Assembly: GCA_022393335.1 (NCBI GenBank) | Contig: JAJEKB010020302.1 | Span: forward strand, 246,136-310,135 | Origin: Macrotrachela quadricornifera | Lineage: Eukaryota; Rotifera; Eurotatoria; Philodinida; Philodinidae | Length of the DNA: 64,000 bases | Direction: 5' to 3' | In this document: positions 1 through 10,736 of the stretch, piece by piece | Position numbering within the stretch: the first letter of the stretch is position 1 | How the letters are laid out: each line of letters opens with the position of its first letter | Notes under the pieces: generated by a model | Seen by the model: the letters and a program-made list of their open reading frames with translations, nothing else | What the model was told of the DNA's origin: nothing | Databases searched by the model: none | Translations under genes and position numbers: made by a program

Positions 1-524
1 TTAATATCAATTAAATAAGATCGGCGTATAAGCTAGTGATCTCTTTATCTTTTCCAATGCTGATATTTAGACAAATAAATTGTTTGAATAATAGTGCTAA
101 ATACTAAGATAGCTTATTCTTCGATCTTAAAATATGTCTCATTTCAATATGTTAGTTTGTGGTTATTACAGACAAAACTCCATGATTTAGTAATTTGATT
201 TCGAGTATAGTTATAGTAGATCTTTTTTTCTTGAGATGTATGTAAACTGGAAATCAGCAGTATCATTCAGAGATGAAGACAGTATTATGATGGAATCTAT
301 TTGGAGTTCTAATATGATGTCGAGAACAAACAAATGAGTAGCAACTAATATGAAATAGACTTTAATAATAGAACTGTTATACCGAAAGAATCTTGCTAAA
401 ATTCATTAATAATTTGATAATGAATGCAGAAGAGAATGAGAATTTCGCTATCGAACTATCAAACATCCTATACATTTATTTAATCTGTTTATAATAGAAA
501 GTCAATAATCCAGTCGTAGAACAA
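1..524. other. Intergenic, left edge and 5' flank of ART exon A
   Basis: No coding region is recognised. From about 190 the sequence matches the flank beginning at about 19,415 (shared start GTAATTTGATTTCGAG), which sets the left edge of the segmental duplication. The last 20 bases before the ATG at 525 (CGTAGAACAAATG) are also conserved in copy B. Confidence 0.6.
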
Positions 525-1183
525 ATGATATCCATGAAGAAGAATGGTTTTATGCACACTAGTGTTCCTAGATTTGAAGATACGAACTATAGTCCAATCT
601 ATGGTTATCAAGATCTGTCTGTTACAACATTAGAAGAAGCTGTAAAAAGTATCATTCCATACGTTTCTGGAGTCGAATCTTATGCAAAACAAGCTAAAGA
701 CAAATGTTACAGAGGAAATACTGAACTGACAATAGATGAATCAGCAGCGATTTATCTGTACACAATGCAAATATCGTTACATTCCAACCTTAACAACAAA
801 CTTCGAACAGAAAATCGAGATGAACTGAAATCATGGTTTCCATTCTTGAAAGTATTCATCACTGCTCTTGAGAAATTACCATCACTTGCGATTACGGTTT
901 GGTGAGGCGTTGCTAATACTATTAGCCGAGATTTTTTTGAAAATCTTGAGCAAACATGGTGGACTGTGAATTCTTGTTCAAAGAATCTCAAAGTCGTTGA
1001 GTTTTATCTGAGTGAAATGGGTACCGTGTTTGGTATTGAAGTTATTCATGACAAAGATATCTCTAAATATTCAGCATATGCAGATGAACAAGAAGTCATT
1101 CTTATGCCTGGAACTCGTGTACGTGTCATGGACCAACCACTTGAAGCTCAAGATAAACCTTACATTATTTCATTGAAAGAATG
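525..1183 (+). pseudogene. ADP-ribosyltransferase exon, copy A (nonsense at catalytic Arg)
   Basis: The exon encodes an R-S-E class mono-ADP-ribosyltransferase domain, which would transfer ADP-ribose from NAD+. A conserved N-terminal half (DESAAIYLYTM, DELKSWFPFLK) is followed by the TVW-R-GV strand, the WTVNSCS segment (S motif) and ADEQEVILMPGT, which contains the EQE catalytic pair. The codon that should give the first-motif arginine is TGA (903-905); copy B has CGA there. Homology resumes immediately in the same frame to 1183. There the frame meets a strong donor (GTAAGT from 1184), so the apparent stop at 1185-1187 lies in the intron. Start: ATG 525, conserved as ATG in B. The exon is probably the 5' part of the downstream TIR-NACHT-HEAT locus (inference from splice phase). 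Confidence 0.8.
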
Positions 1184-2744
1184 GTAAGTTAACATTAAAA
1201 ATGCGATGAAGTGCATAGCAAGATAATACACCAGTGATGAAGTTGTCTGAATATCATAAATAAATACTTAACATACTGATAAACAAAGACTCATTTATTT
1301 GGATAAGAAAATGAAAATTCGACAAAGATCAGTCTTGAGAATGTTAAGATTTAATCTAGAAAAATTGTGAATCTTTTGATTGATATTATGTATACTATCA
1401 AAATGCAATATAAAATTTTTTCTTCAGTACATTTCGAAATCATCCATGAATTGTAGTGTATGTTGTCATCAGTTTCGCACTGTGTTATCTCACATGGTTG
1501 GCTTCACTTTTCAAATGATCCTGTCTACATATGATAGCCCATAAATCTTTTATTAGTAGTAACATTCTTAAAAATGATAATGATGATAAAGTAATCATTT
1601 AAAAAATGAGAACTTCTCTGATTATCATGAAAATATTGTTTTATTGCTTATGGTACTCACATTATTAATTAGTTCAGATTTTGCATAAAAGATTATTTAT
1701 TAAAGCTTACATTTTGCATTTGCTAATAAACGATTTTGTCAAATTTATGCAAATAAGAGTGTCTCGAAAGTTGATTCTATTGACTAGAAATATTTTTTAA
1801 GATATTTTTCACTTTGAAACATCACACTTACTAAACATAGAACAGACATAAAAGTTCAACATTTCTTATAATGGCAATAAGTGTTCGAGAAATTGTGTTA
1901 TAATATTGAAAAAAAGATAATATAATATCAAAAAAGGATATCGAATGAAGTCTAACAAGTTTTTAATGTAGTGGAAACCAAACATTGCCAAGATCGAGTC
2001 TAGAATTCAGCAATTTATTCAATACTAATAATTGTATTTGGTTATTAACTATTTTTAACAATAGTTGCTAGAAGTTTACAATCTTCAGAAAGTATAAAGA
2101 TTATTATTAATTATTCTAAGAGACTATGAAAGGAGACCGATTAGAAAGAAGTTAATAATATGAAAAAATAATTAGTTACATATCTAAATATAAGTAAATA
2201 CAATAAATAATTATTGTAGAAAAAGATTCAGTTATCTGTGTTATCTGTAAATAAGATGGACGAATACTATTGTCATATAATATTTACTAATTGATCATCT
2301 CATACACATAGCATCGATTGTAACTTTCTCAGACTTTTATAAGGAGAATTTCTAATATATATGCTCAAGTGTTAATTCTCAAGATTTCCCCTATTTTAGG
2401 TTAGTTAATTCTAATATGGAACTTTAATTTGGACTTGAAAAGTTTTTCATTTGATGCATTCCAAACAGAGAACTAAAAGTATAGTATTCCTTACTCCAAA
2501 GAATCTTGTTTTGTAAAATAATTGTATGGGAATCAATTCTAAAACTTAAGCCTTCTATCAAATAAAGAATAATGTGACTATCGTAACTTGATCGAGTCAC
2601 ACTCAATTTCGATCAATTGAGAACACTGACATTTTCACAGATCTATATGTAGTGTGGAAGTTTCGAAAAATAATGTTTCACTTGTAGAAAATGTTATTGC
2701 ATTGTCATTTTTCTACTCACCAGTATTAAATTCATATCTTTTAG
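1184..2744 (+). other. Putative 1.56-kb intron between ART and TIR exons (A)
   Basis: The donor is GTAAGTTAAC at 1184 and the acceptor is CATATCTTTTAG ending at 2744. The exon before it ends two bases into a codon and the exon after supplies the third, so the frame is preserved. The same holds in copy B with its own coordinates. No convincing coding sequence is seen inside on either strand. An undetected small exon, or two separate genes, cannot be excluded without RNA data. Confidence 0.5.
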
Positions 2745-2898
2745 TGGTACGATTCCAAAAGGAAAACATATAATGTTGTCTTACAATTTGAACAGTCAAG
2801 ATATCGTATCCAAAATTCACCATACTCTACGAGACCAGTATATTCCAGTGTGGTTCGACAAAGATGGTGATATGAAAACTAATATGTACGAAACGTAT
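2745..2898 (+). CDS. TIR domain, first exon (A)
   Basis: This exon encodes the N-terminal half of a TIR domain: GKHIMLSYNLNSQDIVSKI gives beta-A and alpha-A, followed by the QYIPVWFDKDGDM strand typical of TIR domains. The acceptor TTTTAG ends at 2744. The 3' end is set by phase at the second GT (2899). Splicing at the first GT (2895) would shift the frame, while 2899-2937 keeps the TIR fold open into the next exon. Function by family: TIR domains are signalling adaptors or NAD+ hydrolases. No lesion lies in this exon. Confidence 0.75.
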
Positions 2899-2937
2899 GT
2901 ATTTAAAAATGACTATTCTTTTCTTTTTGCACTGTAG
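2899..2937 (+). other. 39-nt intron within TIR domain (A)
   Basis: GTATTT...CACTGTAG, phase 0. It has the same sequence and position in copy B (22184-22222). Its removal joins ETY to IHDSLLYSLANG and restores a continuous TIR domain. Confidence 0.7.
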
Positions 2938-5900
2938 ATACATGATTCTCTTTTATATAGTCTAGCTAACGGAATAGAGAATGCTACAGCTGTCTGCTGT
3001 TTTCTAACACCAGACTATGAAAAATCCGAAGTTTGTCAACTCGAATTACAGTATGCACACAAACGATGCAAACGAATTATTCCATGTATGCTCACTCATG
3101 AAGATCACTGGAATCCATCTGACTGGTTGGCACTGATAACTAGAGAACTTGTGTATATTGACTTTCAGAATATTTCTGAATCTAATATTGATATCAAAAC
3201 AAGAGAATTGATTGATCGCATACAAGAGCAAACCACAGCAGTTCGATGTCCACAAATACAACAAATTGAAGAATCAAATTATTTATTTGAATTAATTAGA
3301 CATCAATATATACAAAATAGTCATATTGAACGTTTTATGAATCCGGCTAAATCATTTCCAATTGAAGAAAGCTATATCAATTTGGCCATTGTAGAAAACA
3401 AAGAACAACGAGAAAATGAAAAGAAACTTCGTGATACTTCTCATAATGATACAATAATAAATACATATGAAGAGATCTATGGCACCAAGACATCAATAGA
3501 TATCAAGGATATTTTTCAAAAATGCAAGCATTCATCAAGACAAATACTTGTGTTTGGTAGAGCTGGAATTGGTAAAAGTACATTTTGTCGATATGCTACA
3601 CATCAATGGGCAAAAGGTGTCATTTGGTCAGAATATGATCTAGTTATTCTGTTCCCTTTACGTTCTTTAACAGAGATTCGTTATCCACTATTATCATCCG
3701 GTAGCAGCTATTCCCTAATCGATATTGTAGAGAAGGAATACTTTTCTGATGGTCTCTCCGAGACAGACAAAAATCATTTGAGGAACAAATTGCATAAAAG
3801 TAAAGTTCTATGGCTTTTGGATGGTTATGATGAAATTGTGCAGATTATACCATCACATCTGCAATATTTATTCGAACAATTATTGAAGAATCCTCATCAT
3901 ATCGTGACATCCCGTCCATATTTCAATATTTTGCCTCACCCTGCGCAAATGGAAATTACAGGATTTACAGACAATAATATTAGTAATTATGTGAAACAAT
4001 TCTTCCATGAGATATTGGATGAATTAAAAGATGCATTAGCTGAGAGTGAAAAGCTTCTGAAATTCTAAAAATCGAATCTTCGCATTTGGGGTGTTTCACA
4101 TATTCCTATAAACTTGGAACTAATATGTAGTGTTTGGAGTGAGACTGATTGGGAAGAAAAGAAAAACTTGACTATGACAGAAATCTACGATAGTATGATC
4201 AAATGGCTGTGTCTACGACATTTAACGCGATTGAACATATCAATTCAAACAAGTGAGGAAATCTATGCAAAATGTCATCAGGAATTAACATTCTTACAAA
4301 TGTTGGGTTTTGAAGCAATGGTAGAAAACACTATAATACTACAAAAAGGGTTGCTACAAAAAGTTATGAAACAAACTGCGTCCTCTTTGAAAATCACACC
4401 ACACTTACTCAATACAGGAATCCTAAAATCATTCGATCTGGGACCGATCGCCCATCGTATTCAAACAGAAAAACAATATTATTTTGTTCATCTCAGTTTT
4501 CAAGAACATTTTGCTGCACGATACCTAGTTAACGCACTAGGCACTTCTGAACGCCAGAAAGCCATTGAATTTATCAAAAATCACAAGTACAATCAACGTT
4601 TTGCTTTATTTTTTACTTTTGTATCAGGTCTACTGGCTATAATTAATGGCGAAGCGAGCAAGAACACATTTTGGGACGCTATACTAGGTGAACCACGCGA
4701 TATCATTGGACTCCGACATCTTCAAATTCTAGTTTCATGTTTTGATGAATCTAACTGTAGCAGTGCACTACATAAACGAAAACAAGTTATTCAATACATC
4801 ACCAGTTGGATTAGATATTCCTCCTCAATGAAAAATTGCATTCTACCAGAAAGGATTCAAAAAATCATGCAATCATGCACAAAATTAACAGAAGAACCTT
4901 TTATACAAAATACGTTGATGCAATTGCTAGAAAATCAAGACCCAGATACCAAATAGAACGTCATCACATTGATCTGAAACTTGCACATTTCACACAAACA
5001 TATTCCATTGGTTCCGATATTCGTAACACATCTTAACGACGACAATCCTCGAATTAGAAAAAGTTCATGTGAAGCTCTCGGTAAGATAGGTGAAAAGGCA
5101 GCAACAAGTGAAGTGATTGATCGACTAATCATTGCACTTGGAGATTGTGAGCCAATTGTCAAATGGAGCGCCTGTCAGGCTCTCGGTAATGTAGTTCAAA
5201 AAGCACCAACAACTGACACGATCAATCGACTGATCATAGCACTTGAAGATAGTGATGACGATCTCAGGTCGAGTGCATGCGAAGCTCTCAGTAAGATAGG
5301 TGAAAAGGCAGCAACAAAAGAGGTGATCAATCGACTGATCATCGCACTTGGAAATAGTAATCAGAGACTCAGGTGGAGTGCATGTGAAGCCCTTGGTAAG
5401 ATAGGTGAAAAGGCAACAACAAATGAGGTGATCAATCGATTGGTCATTGCACTTGGAGATAATAATCGGAGAGTCAGCTGGAGTGCATGTCAAGCTCTGG
5501 GTAAGATAAGTGAAAAGGCAGCAACAAATGAGGTGATCAATTGGCTGATCATTGCACTTGGGATAGTGATGAGGATATCAGTTGTAGTGCATGTCAAGCG
5601 CTTGGTAAGATGGGTGAAAAGGCAGGAACAAATGAGGTTATTAGTCGACTGATCATTGCACTTGGAAATAGTGACAAGGATATTAGATCGAGTGCATGTG
5701 AAGCTCTCGGTAATATAGGCGAAAAGGTAGCAACAAATGAGATGATCAATCACCTAATGACTGCACTTGGAGATAGTGAGTCGATTGTCAGGTGGAGTGC
5801 AGGTCAAGCTCTCGGTAAGATTGGTGAAAAGGCAGCAACAAATGGGGTAATCAATCACCTAATCATTGCACTTGACGATAGTGAGTCGATTGTCAGATGG

Positions 5901-6410
5901 AGTGCATGTGAAGCTCTCAGTAAGATAAGTGAAAAGGCAGCAACAACTGATGTGATCAATGGAATGATCATTGCACTTCGAGATAATGTGTCGAATATCA
6001 GGTCGATTGGGTATAAAAAATTTGAAACGCTTCTATGCGTATTTTTGAGAAGAAAAGGAATATTAAATAAGAAAGTGTCGTCAACGAACGATTATATGAC
6101 TGTTGATCAATGTTTAAATGGTAAATTGGGTCCGTGTATGCAACTTCTTGGAGCTTTTATTGAATCGAAAGATGAGGTTTGGCTTTCTATGTGTGCTTCT
6201 GATATGCTTGTGGAGGGTAATGCAATTGTTGTTATGAAAGAAAATATTATTGTATATACAGAAAGGGAGAAGGTTGAGTTACAGATTCAAGATTCGATAG
6301 TTCGTAAGAGACTGATTCAAATCTTTGAAGATCTTGGAGAAAAAGTAAAAAATTATTGTTGAAACATGAACATGAAGTTGGAGAGGAAGCGAAACCTAAG
6401 CACTAGTTAA
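2938..6410 (+). pseudogene. TIR C-terminus + NACHT + HEAT repeats, copy A (multiply broken)
   Basis: The long exon begins with the rest of the TIR domain, including the CxxEL signature (SEVCQLELQYA) whose Glu is the usual TIR NADase residue. A linker leads to a NACHT NTPase with Walker A GRAGIGKST (nt 3556-3582), Walker B VLWLLDGYDE and a sensor-like HIVTSRPYF. Then come a STAND C-terminal helper region (FVHLSFQEHFAARYL), a HEAT array and a conserved C-terminal tail. Relative to copy B the frame is broken by stops at 4066-4068 (TTA to TAA), 4954-4956 (TAC to TAG), 4975-4977 (TCA to TGA) and 6360-6362 (TCA to TGA), and by a 1-bp deletion near 5,560. Without those breaks the frame would end at the TAA at 6408-6410. 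By family it would be a STAND sensor oligomerising on ATP; as it stands it is almost certainly a pseudogene. Confidence 0.85.
5035..6010 (+). repeat. HEAT repeat array, about 9 units of 105 bp (A)
   Basis: Near-identical 35-residue units of the pattern D-S-x-x-x-[IVL]-R-x-S-A-C-E-A-L-G-K-I-G-E-K, then AATNEVINxLIIALG. About nine full units and one divergent last unit are present. The 105-bp DNA period is evident from the recurrent GGTGAAAAGGCAGCAACAAA. Helical repeats like this form a ligand- or protein-binding solenoid. Copy B has only about three full units. Confidence 0.85.
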
Positions 6411-7402
6411 TTTGGTTTGATTTGAATAGTTTTGATTGTGTTTATTTTTGCGTTCATGGAGCATGTTTCCCATATTTTTTTTTAGCTTTAGATGAAAGCT
6501 ATTTTTTGCTTATGTATTTGATATGAAATTGTGTATGATATATCATTTAAAATTGTGTTAAGTTTCATATTTTTAGTAAAAATGTTTTGTTGTACGTTTT
6601 TTGTTAAAACGATGCTATGAATCGATAAAATGTGCTTTATGAATTATGATGATAAGGATTGATTTTTGTATTGTAATTTGATAATATTGAATAAATCAAA
6701 AACACTTGAATGTTGCGATATTCTAATCGATTAAGTAAATGTATGAGTTACTGATAGTAAACCTACGCCTCGAATAGGTGGCTGTTAATGTATCTAAACT
6801 ATTGAAATGGAAACTAACGAATTATTCATGCTGGGTCGTTTTTATATTATGGGTTGGTTTTCTAAATAATGTGACTGTAGGTATTTTATGAATTTTCCAC
6901 AAAGATGATATTATACTGACTTTAATATCTTACCAAAATTTGACCTTATTTTAATGTAAATAGATTGACTTTGTATTTCGAAAAGGATTCATTTAGAAGA
7001 ATTTAACAATTTCAAGTGATTATTGCATTATTTTATGATTGAATCAATGATTAATTCTAACGTAGAATTCATTCTGTTTAAAAGAGGAAAGGGATTAATT
7101 TGATAAATTAATTTAAAAGAAAAGGTTTGAATTATATTGTCGAATATCATTATACAAATTTACAAATCTGCAACAAATAGTAATGAAAATGATGGTCAAA
7201 TTTTCTTGACTGAAAACGAACATTTGTTCTATGGATTTCGATAAAATTGCAATTAATGAAAGTTAAATTAGTATGATTTTTGAAATCAAGAATTTTATTT
7301 ATTTATTCATATTCAAAACTGAATTCATTATATTAAAGAAAAGGACCTATTCTGTTTCAATGCACAATAATTTAGTAAAATGAGAAAATGAATATTTTAT
7401 AG
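6411..7402. other. Intergenic AT-rich DNA shared by both copies
   Basis: No ORF of note. Long blocks match about 25,070-26,395 in copy B; a stretch of about 110 bases around 7,280-7,395 appears identical. This is the conserved 3' flank of the NACHT locus, and nothing functional is recognised. Confidence 0.6.
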
Positions 7403-8162
7403 CCCATGTCACCACTTTTTTGACAACTGCGTCGCAGTTGCGCGCAGTCCCGATTCTGCGGTGCAGTTGCGCGTAACTGCGACGCAGTCTCCGCAGTTGC
7501 GCGCAACTACGACACAGTACCCGCAGTGCGCTTAACTGCGGCGTAGTTGCGTTTGCATAGGGGTATAAAAGGCACTGTCACAAGCATTCTATCTCATTTT
7601 AACTTTTTACAATAAGAAAGATACATCTTTTTTTTTCTAAAAAAAGAAATCAATGCCATGGTGTATAAAATGATGAATGATGAATTAATTAATGATTATT
7701 AATTAATTAATGATTATTAATTAATTAATGATTATGAATTTTTATGAATTTTATTAATTTTATTAACTTTTATTAAATTTTATTAAATTATTAAATTTTA
7801 TTGAATTATTTATTAGGTTTTTATTTATTTAGAAAACGCTGATATTGACTGGGCGTCTGTCAGAAATGCGATTTTTTTATCGCAGTTCTGACGTAACTGC
7901 GAAAATGCTGAAACTGCGGCGCAGTTGCGCGTAACTCCGCCGCAGTTTTTCGTAATTACGGGTCACAGTGCGATCGCAGTTACGCAAAACTGCGTCGCAA
8001 CTGCGCCGCAACTGCGACGCAATTGCGCGTAACTGCGGAAAATGCTGAAACTGCGACGCAGTTGCGCGCAATTGCGCCGCAGTTTTTCGCAATTACGGGT
8101 CACAGTGCGATCGCAGTTGCGCCGCAACTGCGCCGCAGTTTGACCGCAGTTGAACACATGGG
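7403..8162. mobile_element. GC-rich 760-bp TIR element with internal GCGCAGTTGCG repeats
   Basis: The ends are inverted repeats CCCATGT / ACATGGG, flanked on both sides by AG. Copy B has the uninterrupted empty site (TTTATAGATATGG at about 26,396), which fixes the insertion limits. Inside are clusters of palindromic units built on AACTGCGxCGCAGTT and GCAGTTGCGCG (about 7,425-7,560 and 7,880-8,150). They flank an AT-rich core with a tandem TTAATTAATGATTA repeat (about 7,675-7,740). The short ORFs across it are artefacts of the repeat. It is probably a non-autonomous DNA transposon of a family I cannot name. Confidence 0.75.
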
Positions 8163-9587
8163 AGATATGATATAAAGAAAAATAATTATTAATAGTGGAT
8201 AATAATTTAGAAGTATAAAAAAATATTATCTATGAACTTTTCTGAAGTCTATTATTAAAAAAGCAATTTAAACTTGAATTCATATAAATAAAAAAAAATA
8301 ATGTAATATTGAAAAGAAATGGTAATATGAAAATTTTTTTTTTATCTGTAAATTTTGATAATTTTGTATAGTCTCTAATTATAGAAATAGAATTTTTACA
8401 AGCAACGCGTCGGCTCTGTACGCCTCGCTTAGCTCAATCCTGAAAGTACATAAAAATGGTGTAAAAGAGCATGGACTATCACATTGTTAAATAATTTTTG
8501 AATAAGACTGGAATATAAAATAAAAAAGCCGATCGTGTGAATATATTCATCAAATAATGCTGAAATGTATTTCCTTGTCAATGATATATAGCTTTTTTTT
8601 AATGTAAAACCTAATTATTTATGGTAATCTTGGAAAGTTATGTTGGAAAACACCGCAAGAGATTGTTTATTAAAAATGTTTGTTAATATAAGTATTTAAC
8701 ATACAAGTAACGCGTCGCCTACGGAGCCTCATCTAGCTCGATCCTGAAAGGAGATGAAATGTGGAAGAACAATAGATTACTATCACTTTCAGGATAGCCC
8801 TCAAATAACCAAAGTGTTTGCTCTCCTTGAACTAAAGAAATATAAGTCAAATCAATTTTTCAGCGCTCAACATTCTATTCAAATTTCTCATCTTTCAGTT
8901 ACACGCTTTTCCAACATTTCATTCTAGCAACATAATTATTTTGGATTCCATCGCTAGACTTTAGTGCATATACATCATTCTATTCCTACACTTACCTCCT
9001 CTCATTTTAGACCATCGTCTTACAACTTCCAAGTCTCTTCTATATTTGACTGTATCCACATCATCTTCACTTTTTCAAATATTTTTCATACTTTCCTACG
9101 TAATCTATTCACAAACACATTACTTCTTATCCATCCAGCGCCCAATCTTACTGGTGTCAACACTACTTCTCTGCAACACCACAGTCACAGAAAGAAGTTA
9201 TCTTGTTAAAGTTGTGAACTTATCGTCAATAGAAAGTCAGCGCACGATATCCTCTTCGTCCTAACACATTCTATTCCGTATATTGAGTCTTTTCAGAAAA
9301 AACTACGACGAGTACTACTATGAGTACTCAGAGTCTTGCCTATGATTAGATGTATAGTGAAAGATTCGTCTGAGTACATATGTGAGTACTCGGTCATTTT
9401 ACAAACCCATGAGTTTCTGAGAGTACTCGCTCGAGTAATCTGAGTACTTATGCTGGCAAGTCGTACTCTCTGGTTGAGTACACTTACTAGGGTCTTCTAT
9501 ACAAGTGCTCTTCGACTTGGTTTATAGTGTGATTGATAGCCCACGACGAGCTCTATACAACAATATAATTTCATATTCTTTTGATTA
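8163..9587. other. Intergenic, duplicated, with GAGTACTC-rich insert
   Basis: This matches about 26,396-27,900 of copy B apart from indels. About 9,290-9,490 is private to A and full of GAGTACTC-type palindromic words ending in GTACACTTACTAGGG. That end resembles the terminus of the GTACCC element at 18,548-19,409, so it may be a relative. No credible gene is present; the F/S/T-rich frame at 8,964-9,209 is not preserved in B. Confidence 0.5.
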
Positions 9588-9588
9588 A

Positions 9589-9834
9589 CTTATAAAAATA
9601 TCGAAGAAGAACGAGATTACATTTCTATATATACAAACCGACAATTCTGATATTGATGCTGCTGATTCTAATCCAACTCTTGAGTTAAGTGCAATGAATT
9701 ATTGTTTTCTTGATTCCGTAACCAGCGCCATATCAAATATTGATCCACTTCATCATAGACTTCATGATCACAATTGCTCGATGATTGATTCAAATGATGA
9801 GAAATTAATCAATCCACAAAAATCACCAAAATGA
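9589..9834 (+). pseudogene. Decayed exon-like segment (A)
   Basis: An 82-codon open stretch without a proper start, with coding-like composition (acidic, then SPK followed by stops). The counterpart in copy B (about 28,600-28,865) keeps the same frame but has its stop at a different place, and continues as KSPKRQRTSFT where A has PK-stop-Q-stop. The different stop positions suggest a formerly coding exon decaying in both copies. The basic KRQRTSFT run resembles the start of a homeodomain, but nothing further of one is visible, so family assignment is unsafe. Confidence 0.3.
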
Positions 9835-10571
9835 CAATGAACATCATTTACATCTATAAGAATAATCTACACATTTTCTTCAATAAATTCTAGTTTTTAC
9901 TCTCTTATTGAATATCCTCAGCAGTCCATCGTCATGTTTATCACCTTACCCCCATTCCACTCCAACAATATCATCAACAGCAAGTATAACTTGAATATCT
10001 ACACATGTCTTCAGAGAAATTTATGGACTAAAGATCAAATCAAATAAAAAAAAAGAATTCATAGATTTTTTTTCCTTTTCTTTTTCGTGTTTTATTGTTT
10101 GTAATATACTCTTATGATATAAGTAAATTAAAATATATCTCAAATTTATCGATTAAAAGTTAACTAGTAGAAGAATTTCTCGCTGAATAAATGTAAGCAT
10201 TATTTTGTATTGCCATTTCGATAACGTCACTATCATTAATGATTTGTATTTCTATTGATCGTAGTATTTTTGCAATCTCATGTTCCAGCCACTCTTCGGA
10301 GAAAAACCAAAGGCGCAGTTCGATATAGAAAAATTGTCTACATCGATTGTTATTGGTTTTTATTTAGACCTCTTTCATCTATTTAGAGGGCGCTACACGT
10401 AGTGTAATATTGATTTGCTCTTTTCTGCATGCTTTTCTTACTCAGTTTTGTGTTTCTTTCAACGATAGAAGAATAAATCCAATAGACGTTTTTTTTTTAA
10501 AGGTAAAAAAAAATCGTATCAATTACATCTTTTTTTCTTTTTCTTTCACACGTTTCAGCAAACAAACGCAC
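9835..10571. other. Upstream region of vWA gene (A)
   Basis: Intergenic DNA conserved with copy B. It contains the word AGAGGGCGCTACACGTAG (about 10,384) and a possible 5'-UTR intron (GTAAAA at 10503 to TTTCAG at 10558). In copy B the donor reads GC rather than GT. No gene is seen. Confidence 0.4.
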
Positions 10572-10688
10572 ATGGGGATCGATACACAATCCGTTTACAT
10601 CAATGGGAAAGATTCATACTTGTTTCTACCTACTCTCATTTTCACTCATCATGACATCATCATTAAGGATGACGCAGTTTTGATTTAA
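10572..10688 (+). CDS. Upstream ORF in vWA leader (A)
   Basis: A 38-codon ORF (begins MGIDTQSVYINGK) lies 48 bases before the vWA start. Copy B has the same ATG and frame with several substitutions, but reads on past the A stop. It could be a regulatory uORF or a remnant of an earlier exon; low confidence. Confidence 0.25.
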   Translation: MGIDTQSVYINGKDSYLFLPTLIFTHHDIIIKDDAVLI

Positions 10689-10736
10689 AATAAAAGACAC
10701 GATAAAATAATCGAGTGAAGCATTCACACAATACAA

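Noticed and set aside
5125..5753. Minus-strand frames with repeated IISKCNDQSIDHL
   Set aside because: Antisense shadows of the HEAT repeat array.
7877..8157. Two overlapping minus-strand frames rich in AQLRR
   Set aside because: Produced by the GCGCAGTT tandem dyads of a non-coding TIR element absent from the duplicate.
8964..9264. Short F/S/T-rich plus-strand frames
   Set aside because: Not preserved in the homologous copy B sequence; pyrimidine-rich intergenic DNA.
10384..10402. CTCF-like site (AGAGGGCGCTA) upstream of both vWA genes
   Set aside because: Shared by duplicates simply through common descent; the match to the vertebrate core is partial and no chromatin data are available.
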